Origin: an uncultured Bacilli bacterium
GTDB taxonomy: Bacteria; Bacillota_I; Bacilli_A; RF39; UBA660
Direction of reading: 5' to 3'
Length of the DNA: 64,000 nucleotides
Assembly: GCA_934101645.1 (NCBI GenBank)
Contig: CAKORX010000001.1
Coordinates: 150,550-214,549, forward strand
The translations under genes and the position numbers were made by a program. Positions 55,402-63,941 of the stretch are shown one piece after another. Position 1 is the stretch's first letter, and each line of letters begins with the position of its first letter. The notes beneath the pieces were generated by a model, which ran no database searches, was not told the origin of the DNA, and worked only from the letters and a program-made list of their open reading frames with translations.

Positions 55402-56046
55402 TTACTTTTTTCTAACACAAACTCTATATAATCTTTTTTCTAATTTATATCTTCTCATTATTTCTTCATTTAAATATTCGATATCAAAATCTTCAAAGAA
55501 AAACTTAATGTCTTTTTCATCAAAAAATCTTTTTAATCTTTTATCCGATGTTTCATATAAATGATGTTCTATTTCATTACCTTGACCAGCACCGTGATTT
55601 ACATCATTTACTGAATTAACTTGAAAAATTAAGCGTCATCCAACAGTAAGAATGCGTCTTATTTCATTTAATAATTCAAATGTATCTTTTTCTTTAAAAT
55701 AATGCAAACATAAATCAGCAATTATTAGTTCAAACGAATTATTATCAAATGGCATTCCATCAAGCATATTAAAACACTTAGTATCATACACTTCTGGGAA
55801 GTTTTTTTTAATATTATTAATTGCATTGCTAGATTGATCACAAGATATAACTTGTTTATTTTTGTTAATTAAATACAAAGTATCATTACCACTTTCGCAA
55901 CCTAAATCCAAAATAGGAGTTGAGCAACTATCTATTATAGTTTCAAACTTATCCAACCAGTCGTCTAATTTTATTTCATTTCGTTCATATTTACTATGTA
56001 TATTATCCCAATATTCTAAGGAATTTTCTTTTTCATTAAATCCCAT
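55402..56046 (-). pseudogene. SAM-dependent methyltransferase with in-frame TGA
   Basis: Start ATG behind GAGG. The class I SAM site is PILDLGCESGNDTLYLI, with IIADLCLHYF. After LNEIRRILTVG a TGA occurs in frame, and the sequence then goes on as RLIFQVNSVNDVNHGAGQ to a TAA at 55402. One change of GGA to TGA explains it. The full product would be about 214 residues. Since TGA ends other genes here, recoding is unlikely. Confidence 0.8.
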
Positions 56047-56064
56047 TTTGTACCTCAATAATAA

Positions 56065-56481
56065 TTATTTCTTATTAAATCCTTCTTTAATTTTTTTACT
56101 CATTTCTTCTTTAAATTCAGGTGAGTTAAATATTCCTGCAAATAAATCCTTAGTTGCATCTCCCATCATTGAATACATTGCAGAATTAGATAATTCTTTC
56201 TCTCTTTTTAATATTTCTTGTTCATTTTGAACTTTTATCTCTTCAATTTTTAATTGATGTTCTTTTTCTTTAGTTTCTGTATCAATTCTATGTTTTTCAT
56301 TTAATGCTTCAATATCTATTTTATGTTGTTTCATTAATTTTTCTATTTCGTGTTTATTATTAGTTTCAAGTGTATTAATTTCATTCTTACATTTCTTAAT
56401 AGCAATTATTAAACTTCCAATACCAGTAATAAGTGCAGGAACTATTGCTATAAGTAATTGTGTCCACAAATTTGCATTCAT
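56065..56481 (-). CDS. Membrane-anchored coiled-coil protein
   Basis: 138 residues behind AAAGGAGG. One N-terminal helix (LLIAIVPALITGIGSLIIAI) followed by about 70 residues of charged coiled coil (EKEHQLKIEEIKVQNEQEIL) and a short C-terminal domain. Unknown function; such proteins are common cargo of mobile elements. Confidence 0.65.
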   Translation of the reverse strand: MNANLWTQLLIAIVPALITGIGSLIIAIKKCKNEINTLETNNKHEIEKLMKQHKIDIEALNEKHRIDTETKEKEHQLKIEEIKVQNEQEILKREKELSNSAMYSMMGDATKDLFAGIFNSPEFKEEMSKKIKEGFNKK

Positions 56482-56482
56482 T

Positions 56483-56950
56483 TTATGCCTCCTTTATTTC
56501 CATATTAGTAATATTATGATTATCATCGCAAGTAAATAAAATATTGATTTTCTCTGATTCAAAATAATTAATTAAATCATCATCTAACAAATGAGTTATT
56601 GCAAATCTTTTTTCATTCTTAGTTAATTCATTTATAGGTAACCAATAAGCATAGTTATCATCTAAATCCAATGGGTTACCATTCACTTTATTTGCGATAT
56701 ATGTTTTCAGAACAAATTTTTTATTTTTACCTGGATATATAATTTCAACATTTCCAATACATTTTAAATCATTAATATCCATTCCGGTTTCTTCTTTAAA
56801 TTCTCTTATACAAGTCTGTATTTCAGTTTCACCATCTTCAATCTTTCCACCAGGTATATCAAAATAATCTTTGTTAATATTCTTATATTTAATACAGGCA
56901 ACCTTGTTATCTTTAAAAGCAAATACTCTTACCGCATATCTTATATCCAT
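56483..56950 (-). CDS. NUDIX hydrolase
   Basis: 155 residues with a complete Nudix box, GGKIEDGETEIQTCIREFKE followed by ETG. Hydrolyses a nucleoside diphosphate linked to another group; the substrate is unknown. GGAGGAAG precedes the ATG; one base separates it from the next gene. Confidence 0.92.
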   Translation of the reverse strand: MDIRYAVRVFAFKDNKVACIKYKNINKDYFDIPGGKIEDGETEIQTCIREFKEETGMDINDLKCIGNVEIIYPGKNKKFVLKTYIANKVNGNPLDLDDNYAYWLPINELTKNEKRFAITHLLDDDLINYFESEKINILFTCDDNHNITNMEIKEA

Positions 56951-57029
56951 TATACTTCCTCCCTATATAGAATCAAGTTTAATTTTGAATATATTATACT
57001 ATAAAATAACAAAATTCTCCATACTCCCA

Positions 57030-57058
57030 TTGAAATTTAATAAGAATTCATATATAAT
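57030..57058 (+). promoter_or_regulatory. Promoter of a second orphan RNA
   Basis: TTGAAA at 57030-57035 and TATAAT at 57053-57058 with a 17-base spacer. Confidence 0.65.
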
Positions 57059-57064
57059 ATTTTT

Positions 57065-57176
57065 AGAAAGAGAGCGTTATGGTTCGTAAGCTGTTGCTTA
57101 ACCGCTCCATTAGAGAAAATCATCGCACCAATGTGACGTTAATGATTAAGTCAACTAGTAATATTTGATTTTTTTG
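57065..57176 (+). ncRNA. Candidate small RNA
   Basis: About 110 bases after a near-consensus promoter, without a credible reading frame. It can fold as GAGC / GCTC enclosing TAAGC-TGTT-GCTTA, then AATCAT / ATGATT, and ends in a run of seven T at 57169-57175. Unknown family. Confidence 0.45.
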
Positions 57177-57198
57177 TACATTATTATATTACCATTAA

Positions 57199-57330
57199 CA
57201 TAAATATAAAACACTAGATGAATTAATTATAGCTATTGATGACTATATTAATTATTATAATTATGATAGAATTAAAGTGAAATTAAAAGGACTGTCCCCT
57301 GTAAATTACAGGCTACAATCCTCTAATTAG
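57199..57330 (+). pseudogene. IS3-family transposase C-terminal remnant
   Basis: Open frame reading TLDELIIAIDDYINYYNYDR then KVKLKGLSPVNYRLQ and TAG: the C-terminus of an IS3-type (IS150-like) transposase OrfB. The DDE core is lost. Confidence 0.82.
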
Positions 57331-57345
57331 AAACTATTTATAAAC

Positions 57346-57370
57346 TGTCCAACTTTTGGGGTTCAGTTCA
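57346..57370. mobile_element. IS3-family terminal inverted repeat
   Basis: TGTCCAACTTTTGGGG followed by TTCAGTTCA, 15 bases after the transposase stop, matches the usual end of IS3/IS150-like elements. Only this end is present. Confidence 0.75.
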
Positions 57371-57412
57371 TTATCACTTTAAGCTATCGTCTTCTTTAAT
57401 TATATGTTGTTA

Positions 57413-57778
57413 TCATCGGTTGTTATTATTATTGTTATTATTATTATTATTGTTATTATTGCTAGAAGATCCACCCCATGATGAACTAGAACTTGGACTA
57501 TAATGAGGAACTACTGAAACACCATTTCTACCAATCTTTATACTATCAAAAGATGAATTCTTTGGCACTAATGGTAATGACTTAACAACTTGTGTAGCAC
57601 CATTAACAAATGATAATACACTTTGATTTGCTACAATAGTATTATCAGGATTTTCCCCTAAAAAGTTATATATATCATTAAACACATTTTCAGTTATATT
57701 GGAATAATATTGTGTTAATGTATAACATTTTTTCATTCTAACAATTTCGTTATATGTTTTTGGTTTTTTATTAATCAT
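57413..57778 (-). CDS. Putative RiPP precursor with poly-asparagine tail
   Basis: 121 residues. An N-terminal region of about 85 with YNEIVRMKKCYTLTQYYSNI could be a leader. The C-terminus is low-complexity: VVPHYSPSSSSSWGGSSS, then 14 Asn and Arg. It starts one base inside the radical SAM gene's stop and has its own AAGGAGG, so it should be strongly translated. Size, position and repetitive tail fit a peptide substrate of that enzyme. No known precursor family is recognised. Tandem stops TGA TAA end it. Confidence 0.6.
   Translation of the reverse strand: MINKKPKTYNEIVRMKKCYTLTQYYSNITENVFNDIYNFLGENPDNTIVANQSVLSFVNGATQVVKSLPLVPKNSSFDSIKIGRNGVSVVPHYSPSSSSSWGGSSSNNNNNNNNNNNNNNR
57419..57463. 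repeat. AAT/AAC trinucleotide microsatellite
   Basis: Minus-strand run of fourteen AAT or AAC codons near the 3' end of the small protein gene. Copy number may vary without changing frame. Confidence 0.9.
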
Positions 57779-59538
57779 TATATTTCCTCCTTACAGTCAA
57801 CATAGAAAAATTCAATATTTTGAAATGGTAGATTTATTGCTTGTATATGATAATAAGCATTATTTTTTTGCTTAAAATAATGATAATCTCTTAACTCTGA
57901 TGTAGTAAAGAATAGATTATTTGGATTATCATTAGAAATATCACTATAATATAACGATAATATATTTGTTATATCAATACAATAATAATTCTTTTTATCT
58001 GATTTATTTTTTGTGATAGTATTAGTATATATTTGATGTGTCATTATATGTTCTTGTTTAATTCGATTTTCATCACCATATTGAACTAAATTACCACTTA
58101 ATAACATCATATATAATGAGTTATTTGCAGGATAATCGCAATCCTCTAATACACCTTTTTTAATATACAGTTTTATCTTACTTTTTTCAGTAAAGTAAAT
58201 AATATCTCTATTATTTTTAATTATTTGTGATTGTAATTTATATTCTTCGTCATCAACTTTTAATATAAAAACATCAGAACTATAAATGTCTTTTAATTTA
58301 TCATCACTAGATATTATTTCATTTAATTTAGGAATATCGTCTGTTGTCATTTGTTTATCCACAGGATAATATTTTTCTGAAATACTTGGATGCATCTTGC
58401 TTAAATACATATATACTGATTCTTCGTTATTTTCATCTTCTTTGTATAATTCAGGATTGTCTTTATAAATTTCTTGTTGTAACTTACAAGTGTATGATTT
58501 GTTTGTTTTATAGTTATTCTTAACATAAGGGCAACCTGTTTTGCATAAATATAAGTATTTGCAATTTAAGCATTCTTCATTAAATCCAGCTCTATTATGA
58601 TTTTCAAATATTTTTATTCTAGCATTATTCATAATGTCTTCTACTGTGTCATTATATATATTTCCATAATAGAAATTAGGATTTTTTTGTCCTCTTACAC
58701 AAGAGTATATATCTCCATCTCGTTCAAGCAGAAAAAACTTTTCTCCACAATTATCACAATTAGTGCAATAAGTAGGATTAAATTCTGCAAACCAAGTATT
58801 TCTAACTCCATAATCAAGTGAAGTGTTTAAAAATTCTTTTTTCATTCTATTATATAAATTAACTTGTTCTTCTTCACTCATAGCATGTAATACTTTATCA
58901 TCTTCCGATACAAAACCAATCATAAAATTAAAATCGTTCATATCTAAACAAGTATTTTTTTCTAAATATTTAATATCTTTAACTATTTCATCAAGTTTAT
59001 CAAAATGTTCTTTGAAAATAGTTGCAGATACTTTTTTCTTATTAGGTATGTTTTCTAATAATTTGACATTTTGTAATATTCTATCTAATGTTTTTTGATT
59101 TCCTTTTGTTACTCTGTATTCTTCATGAAGAGAAAAGGGTAAGTCTAAACTACCACTGATTGATACATTAAAATCTTTTATAGTATCTATATGTTTTTCT
59201 ATATTTAAAAGATTTGTTTTAATATGTGGCTCGCCAAGTCTAAATCCATTTTCTTCAATAATCTTTTTATTGTCTTTATAATAGTTAGATATAAATTCAA
59301 TTATATCTCTAAAATCTTTTTTGGATAGAGTTGTTACTTCGCCACCATGTAATGATATATTGAAAGGAACAACTCCTGCAGCTTTAAACTTTTTTACTGC
59401 ATAATCCAAAGTTTTTAAATATTTATCATCGTGTTTTAAATCAATTGTGTTTTCTTTTAAATAACAATATTTACATTGCATATTGCAATTCATCGTTGGG
59501 ACATATAACAAATGAATAAATTTATATTCAGTATTCAT
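57778..59538 (-). CDS. Radical SAM/SPASM peptide maturase
   Basis: 586 residues. The first cluster is CNMQCKYC (Cys18, Cys22, Cys25), followed by FNISLHGGEVTTLS (SAM-binding GGE). A SPASM region holds TYCTNCDNCGEKF, SCVRGQ and CLNCKYLYLCKTGCPY, for two extra Fe-S clusters. Such enzymes make cross-links, epimers or other changes in peptides. Residues about 380-586 form an extra domain I do not recognise, possibly for peptide binding. It is 9 bases after the LRR gene. Confidence 0.85.
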   Translation of the reverse strand: MNTEYKFIHLLYVPTMNCNMQCKYCYLKENTIDLKHDDKYLKTLDYAVKKFKAAGVVPFNISLHGGEVTTLSKKDFRDIIEFISNYYKDNKKIIEENGFRLGEPHIKTNLLNIEKHIDTIKDFNVSISGSLDLPFSLHEEYRVTKGNQKTLDRILQNVKLLENIPNKKKVSATIFKEHFDKLDEIVKDIKYLEKNTCLDMNDFNFMIGFVSEDDKVLHAMSEEEQVNLYNRMKKEFLNTSLDYGVRNTWFAEFNPTYCTNCDNCGEKFFLLERDGDIYSCVRGQKNPNFYYGNIYNDTVEDIMNNARIKIFENHNRAGFNEECLNCKYLYLCKTGCPYVKNNYKTNKSYTCKLQQEIYKDNPELYKEDENNEESVYMYLSKMHPSISEKYYPVDKQMTTDDIPKLNEIISSDDKLKDIYSSDVFILKVDDEEYKLQSQIIKNNRDIIYFTEKSKIKLYIKKGVLEDCDYPANNSLYMMLLSGNLVQYGDENRIKQEHIMTHQIYTNTITKNKSDKKNYYCIDITNILSLYYSDISNDNPNNLFFTTSELRDYHYFKQKNNAYYHIQAINLPFQNIEFFYVDCKEEI

Positions 59539-59547
59539 ATCAAACCT

Positions 59548-61317
59548 CTAATAGTTATAATAACTAATTGAAGTAGGACTTTCTTTAAATGCTCTTTCAT
59601 TAACATATGCATTTCTTGGTATTGTTATGCTTCTTAATGAATAGCATTGTCTAAATGCTGAACTACCAATTTCTGTTAGAGTTCTTGGCACATATACATA
59701 ACTTAAACTTGAACAACCATAGAATGCATGTCCCCCAATTCTAGTTACACCCTCTGGTATTTCAATTGATGTTAATGAACTACAATTTTCAAATGTACTT
59801 CCTTTAATTTCAGTTATTTTAGAAGGCAATTTAACATTATTTAAACTTGTATCGCCAATAAATACTTCGCCATGAATATATGTTATTCCTTCATGCATGT
59901 TAATAGTTCTTAATGATGTCATATATTCAAATGTAGCACCATTTATTTCTGTTACTTTCTCTGGTATTGTAATTTCAGTAATTAAACTACAATGTGAGAA
60001 AGCACTACCACCAAGATACTCTAATGTACTAGGAAGTTTGACATTTGTAAGATTATAATCATATTTAAATGCTCCACCTCTTATTTCTTTTAGTCCTTCA
60101 GGTAATGATATATGAGTTAAATTAGACATATAAGCAAATGCTTCACCTCTAATTTCAATAACTGATGATGTTATTTCTAATGTTTGAATATTACTAGCAT
60201 TATAAAATGCCTTTGTTTTTATACTTTCAATTCCATAAGGAATATTAACTTTTGAAACTTTTGCATTTTGAAATGCACTTTCACCAATTGCTATAACATT
60301 TTTTCCTTTATATGTACTTGGTATTGTTACTTCATCGCTACCTTGTACAATTCCTTTTGTGTATCTAAATACTTGGTATCCATCTCCGTATCTAGTATAT
60401 AGAAGTTTAGGTTGTAAGAATATTACACTTGGCATAAATATAGCAACAAATACAACTAACATTAATTTAATGATTTGAGGTAAGAATGTATCTTGCTTTT
60501 CACTTCTAATATCATTTACTATTTTTGATAAATCCTCATCTGGACTTTTAATTGCTTTCTTTGTTAATACATTTAAAATGTTAAATCTTTTTGAAATAAT
60601 TAAATAGATAAGTAATCCTATAATTTCTATAAATGCACATAAAACTATTGAATAATTAAAGAAATATAGTAGTGTACTTACTAAAGTAATAATTCCAAAT
60701 ATTGCCAATAAAATATTCTTTTTTGTATTTAAACTTCTTGTTGAAAGCAAAGAAATATTTTCGCCTTGATTTTTAATTTCTTCTTTTAACATATTTTTTA
60801 AAATTGTTTTTTCTGATCTATAATATGCCACATCGAAACTAACAACAGGACTTGTATCTTGGGCAGTTTGTTGTTGAACTACTTGAACATTGTTTCCATC
60901 AAATGAAGTTCCACAAGCAGTACAGAACTTGTCAGTTATTTGTAATGCCGCACCACATTTTGCACATTTTAATGCGACATTTGGAGTAATAGTAGGATTT
61001 GGATTCATATTTGCTCCAATATTGTTAGTAATTACTTGATTGCTTCTACCATTGATGGGAGTTTTTGTAATTGCTGCACTTCTTCTTGGTATTACAATAA
61101 ACGAACCAATGAATACTGCAATGAAATCCACTATTGCGATTCCTGTTGTTACAAATAAATCGCAGAATATCAGTATTACAGCTCTAATTGCAAATAGTAT
61201 CCAAAATACTTTTTTTGAATTATCTTTTGAGATAATTTTTGATAAAGGGCTTAATACAAATATTGACATGGGAATCGATACGAATGCCTCCATAAATAGA
61301 GCACCAATTATATCCAT
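59548..61317 (-). CDS. Zinc-ribbon membrane protein with BspA-type leucine-rich repeats
   Basis: 589 residues. Order: two to three N-terminal helices, a zinc ribbon (CAKCGAALQITDKFCTACG), a helical part with two more helices (FGIITLVSTLLYFFNYSIVL), one helix (IIKLMLVVFVAIFMPSVIFL), then about ten LRR_5 repeats of the form LTSIEIPEGVTRIGGHAFYG. It ends TSISYYNY. The LRR part probably faces outward and may bind a ligand or a partner. GGAGTG precedes the ATG. Confidence 0.8.
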   Translation of the reverse strand: MDIIGALFMEAFVSIPMSIFVLSPLSKIISKDNSKKVFWILFAIRAVILIFCDLFVTTGIAIVDFIAVFIGSFIVIPRRSAAITKTPINGRSNQVITNNIGANMNPNPTITPNVALKCAKCGAALQITDKFCTACGTSFDGNNVQVVQQQTAQDTSPVVSFDVAYYRSEKTILKNMLKEEIKNQGENISLLSTRSLNTKKNILLAIFGIITLVSTLLYFFNYSIVLCAFIEIIGLLIYLIISKRFNILNVLTKKAIKSPDEDLSKIVNDIRSEKQDTFLPQIIKLMLVVFVAIFMPSVIFLQPKLLYTRYGDGYQVFRYTKGIVQGSDEVTIPSTYKGKNVIAIGESAFQNAKVSKVNIPYGIESIKTKAFYNASNIQTLEITSSVIEIRGEAFAYMSNLTHISLPEGLKEIRGGAFKYDYNLTNVKLPSTLEYLGGSAFSHCSLITEITIPEKVTEINGATFEYMTSLRTINMHEGITYIHGEVFIGDTSLNNVKLPSKITEIKGSTFENCSSLTSIEIPEGVTRIGGHAFYGCSSLSYVYVPRTLTEIGSSAFRQCYSLRSITIPRNAYVNERAFKESPTSISYYNY

Positions 61318-61384
61318 AGTATTATCACTCCTTTATTGTCAAATCTTTTCATAACACACATCTCCTTTATTCTTATTTTATAAT

Positions 61385-62989
61385 CTATTCAGACATAATC
61401 ATGAAAAGATTATTTTCATAATATTCTAATGCTGAAAGATCAATGTTAGGCATATTCTTTTTACCAAAATTATCAATCCACTTTTTAGATATATTTAATA
61501 CATAAGTGTAAGGCAATATATTGTAAAAATAATTTGGATCATCTTCAACCAATTGATTTAATTGATTTTTTTCAGCAGTATTTAGATAATTTCTAAAACC
61601 TAGAACTTTTGAACTAATCATCTCGCCATAAGATGTTTTTCTATTTGTTATTATTGCAAAGAAACCAGAAATAAAAATTGATATAAATGATAAAATATAT
61701 ATTATGTTATATGATGGGTTTAAATCTTTAATATAAAGGTAAGAACCAACCCAAGCAACTATTCCAATAAATAATAGTACAAAAGTAAATATCATTTTAT
61801 TTCTTGATTCTATATCATTTATTTTTTTATCCATAACATTCTCAAGGCAAGTATTCACTTTTGCAAATACACTTGCGAATGATGGGTTTTCACTTATTAT
61901 ATTTTCATTGTTGCCATCTTTAAATAGTTCTTGATAAACTATTTGTTCTGTAATAGATAATTTTTTTGAATTGCTATTTCCAATATTAACAATTTTATAT
62001 TTGTTTTTACTTATTTCTTCTATTGAAATATAACCTTTACTTGCTAAACCAATAATTAGGGCAGTAGTTAATTTAACAATAGACTTTTCGCCATATATAA
62101 ATCCTACCTGTGCGGCATCTAAATCTTCTGGTGGGTAAAACTCAACAGTTTGTGCAAACTTGTTAAAATCTTTTCCATATTTAGACCAAGAATAAAAACT
62201 ATAAATTGATAATATTATAAGTGCTATACATATTGTAAAACAAATAATTCCATAATTACTTATTCCACCTACGAAATAACCATCTGGTAATTTCATATTT
62301 AATGTTACTGAACCATCTAGTTGATAAACAGATAATTTAGCAACCAAAGTGTTTCCATTTATACTATAATTTATATTACTATTGATTTTTTCTTTATCTT
62401 TAAAGAAATTAACAGTATTTTCATCAATATTACTAGGCATATTTATTGTAACTGACATATTATCTATTTTAGTATTATCATAATCATCAAATACATTAAA
62501 TACTAATTCATCAAAAAATTTATTTGTATCCTTTCCCATATTATATCGATACATAATTTGATATGTATGTAGTCCAGAGTTAATAGTTGTTCTAGCACTA
62601 CCAATTTTAATTCCAACACTATCGCTTGTTTCATCAAGAACAAACTTTTCACCAACAGCTCGTAAATTTGTTATTTTTATTTTTTTCTTGTATTCTTTAC
62701 CATTTGAATCATAATATTTTAGCCATTTAGGAACTGATTTATATATTCCGTTAAAGTCATTACCAGGAATATTAACAACGATATTCTCAGTTACATCAAC
62801 ACGATTATTTCTATCAACATCCATAACAACATCATAATTTACAATTTCAAATTCAGAAGATATGTATGATCCATTGTTTTTAAATCTATTATTTTCAACC
62901 TTTGAAGCAAAAAAAGGAATGATAACTAATAGTAATGTCCATACAAATAGTAAAATTATTGTTTTTAAAGTATTATTCCTTTTTCTCAT
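61385..62989 (-). CDS. DUF2207 membrane protein
   Basis: 534 residues. N-terminal helix, an outer beta domain (FEIVNYDVVMDVDRNNRVDV, NDFNGIYKSVPKWL), one helix (IICFTICIALIILSIYSFYS), a cytosolic part with LTTALIIGLASKGYISIEEI and two more helices. This is DUF2207, which commonly neighbours LemA. The function is unknown. One base separates it from lemA. Confidence 0.88.
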   Translation of the reverse strand: MRKRNNTLKTIILLFVWTLLLVIIPFFASKVENNRFKNNGSYISSEFEIVNYDVVMDVDRNNRVDVTENIVVNIPGNDFNGIYKSVPKWLKYYDSNGKEYKKKIKITNLRAVGEKFVLDETSDSVGIKIGSARTTINSGLHTYQIMYRYNMGKDTNKFFDELVFNVFDDYDNTKIDNMSVTINMPSNIDENTVNFFKDKEKINSNINYSINGNTLVAKLSVYQLDGSVTLNMKLPDGYFVGGISNYGIICFTICIALIILSIYSFYSWSKYGKDFNKFAQTVEFYPPEDLDAAQVGFIYGEKSIVKLTTALIIGLASKGYISIEEISKNKYKIVNIGNSNSKKLSITEQIVYQELFKDGNNENIISENPSFASVFAKVNTCLENVMDKKINDIESRNKMIFTFVLLFIGIVAWVGSYLYIKDLNPSYNIIYILSFISIFISGFFAIITNRKTSYGEMISSKVLGFRNYLNTAEKNQLNQLVEDDPNYFYNILPYTYVLNISKKWIDNFGKKNMPNIDLSALEYYENNLFMIMSE

Positions 62990-62990
62990 A

Positions 62991-63539
62991 TTATAAACTT
63001 ACTTTGACATTTTGTCTTTCTTCTTCGTTTGTTTCAAACATACTTTTTGATTTATAACCTAATAATTTAGCTACTATATTGCTTGGAAACATCTCAACTC
63101 TATTATTAAAATCTCTAACTGTTGCATTATAGTATTTTCTTGAATTAGCAATTTCATCTTCAATTTTAACAAGTTGATTACTTAAATCTTTAAAATTTTG
63201 ATTTGCTTTTAATTCTGGATAAGCTTCTGCTAATGCCATTATTTTGCTTATTCCACTTGACAATTTTTCATTTGTTTTGATTTTTTCATCATCTGACATC
63301 TTATCATAAGCGCCATTTCTTAATTTGATAACTTCCTCTAAAGTTTCTTTTTCATGTTTTGCATATCCTTTTACAGTTCCAACAATGTTTGGAATTAAAT
63401 CCCATCTCTTTTTTAAGTAAACATCCATTGTTGCAAATGCCTCTTTTACCTTATTGTTCTCTTTTACAAAAACGTTATAAGCAACTAAAAATGCAATTAA
63501 AAGAACAACAACAATTGCTATAATTATGTATAGCCACAT
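62991..63539 (-). CDS. lemA: LemA family protein
   Basis: 182 residues from the ATG behind GAGGGAG. N-terminal helix (IIIAIVVVLLIAFLVAYN) and the LemA helical domain: KKRWDLIPNIVGTVKGYAKH, ALAEAYPELKANQNFKDLSN and YNATVRDFNNRVEMFPSNIV. LemA proteins are membrane-anchored and of unknown role. First gene of the five-gene unit. A TATAAT box lies about 20 bases upstream on the minus strand. Confidence 0.92.
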   Translation of the reverse strand: MWLYIIIAIVVVLLIAFLVAYNVFVKENNKVKEAFATMDVYLKKRWDLIPNIVGTVKGYAKHEKETLEEVIKLRNGAYDKMSDDEKIKTNEKLSSGISKIMALAEAYPELKANQNFKDLSNQLVKIEDEIANSRKYYNATVRDFNNRVEMFPSNIVAKLLGYKSKSMFETNEEERQNVKVSL

Positions 63540-63631
63540 ATATATCATCTCCCTCAATTATAATTATAACATATAAATCGACAAAGATTGCTATCTTTTT
63601 ACAAATTAAAATCACATTTTTTCTAAAATTA

Positions 63632-63797
63632 TTGTGCTTTATAGAATTATATCGTATTATTATTTTAGTGATTAGTTGTTTATCAACTTTTACTATTTGG
63701 AGTTTCAAATAATCTGTGCTATTGCTCCAAATTGATAGGAAACTCGGAATTTATTTCTGAGAGTAATAGATGCTAACTAGAGATAGTTAGCTTTTTT
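63632..63797 (+). ncRNA. Candidate small RNA with terminator
   Basis: A possible promoter (TTGTGC, 17 bases, TATTAT) is followed by stems TTTGGAG / CTCCAAA and CTCGGAA / TTCTGAG (one G-T pair), then a perfect terminator GCTAACTA / TAGTTAGC with six T (63772-63797). No credible reading frame. It is divergent from lemA. Confidence 0.45.
63772..63797 (+). terminator. Terminator
   Basis: Perfect 8-base stem GCTAACTA / TAGTTAGC followed by TTTTTT. Confidence 0.85.
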
Positions 63798-63941
63798 GTT
63801 ATATAAAGAATTTTAATTTATGTTAATATAGAAAGTATGCATAATAAATTAATTACTATGACATTTGCAATTGCTTTTTCATTCATAAGAAAAGACTAGT
63901 TATATTTCAAACTAATCTTGCTAATAAATTGTAATTTGTAT

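Noticed and set aside
55402..56046. Reading TGA as an amino acid to keep the methyltransferase intact
   Set aside because: TGA correctly ends tnpV (1475), the small membrane gene (3787) and the 57413 gene, and tryptophan is TGG throughout, so the standard code holds.
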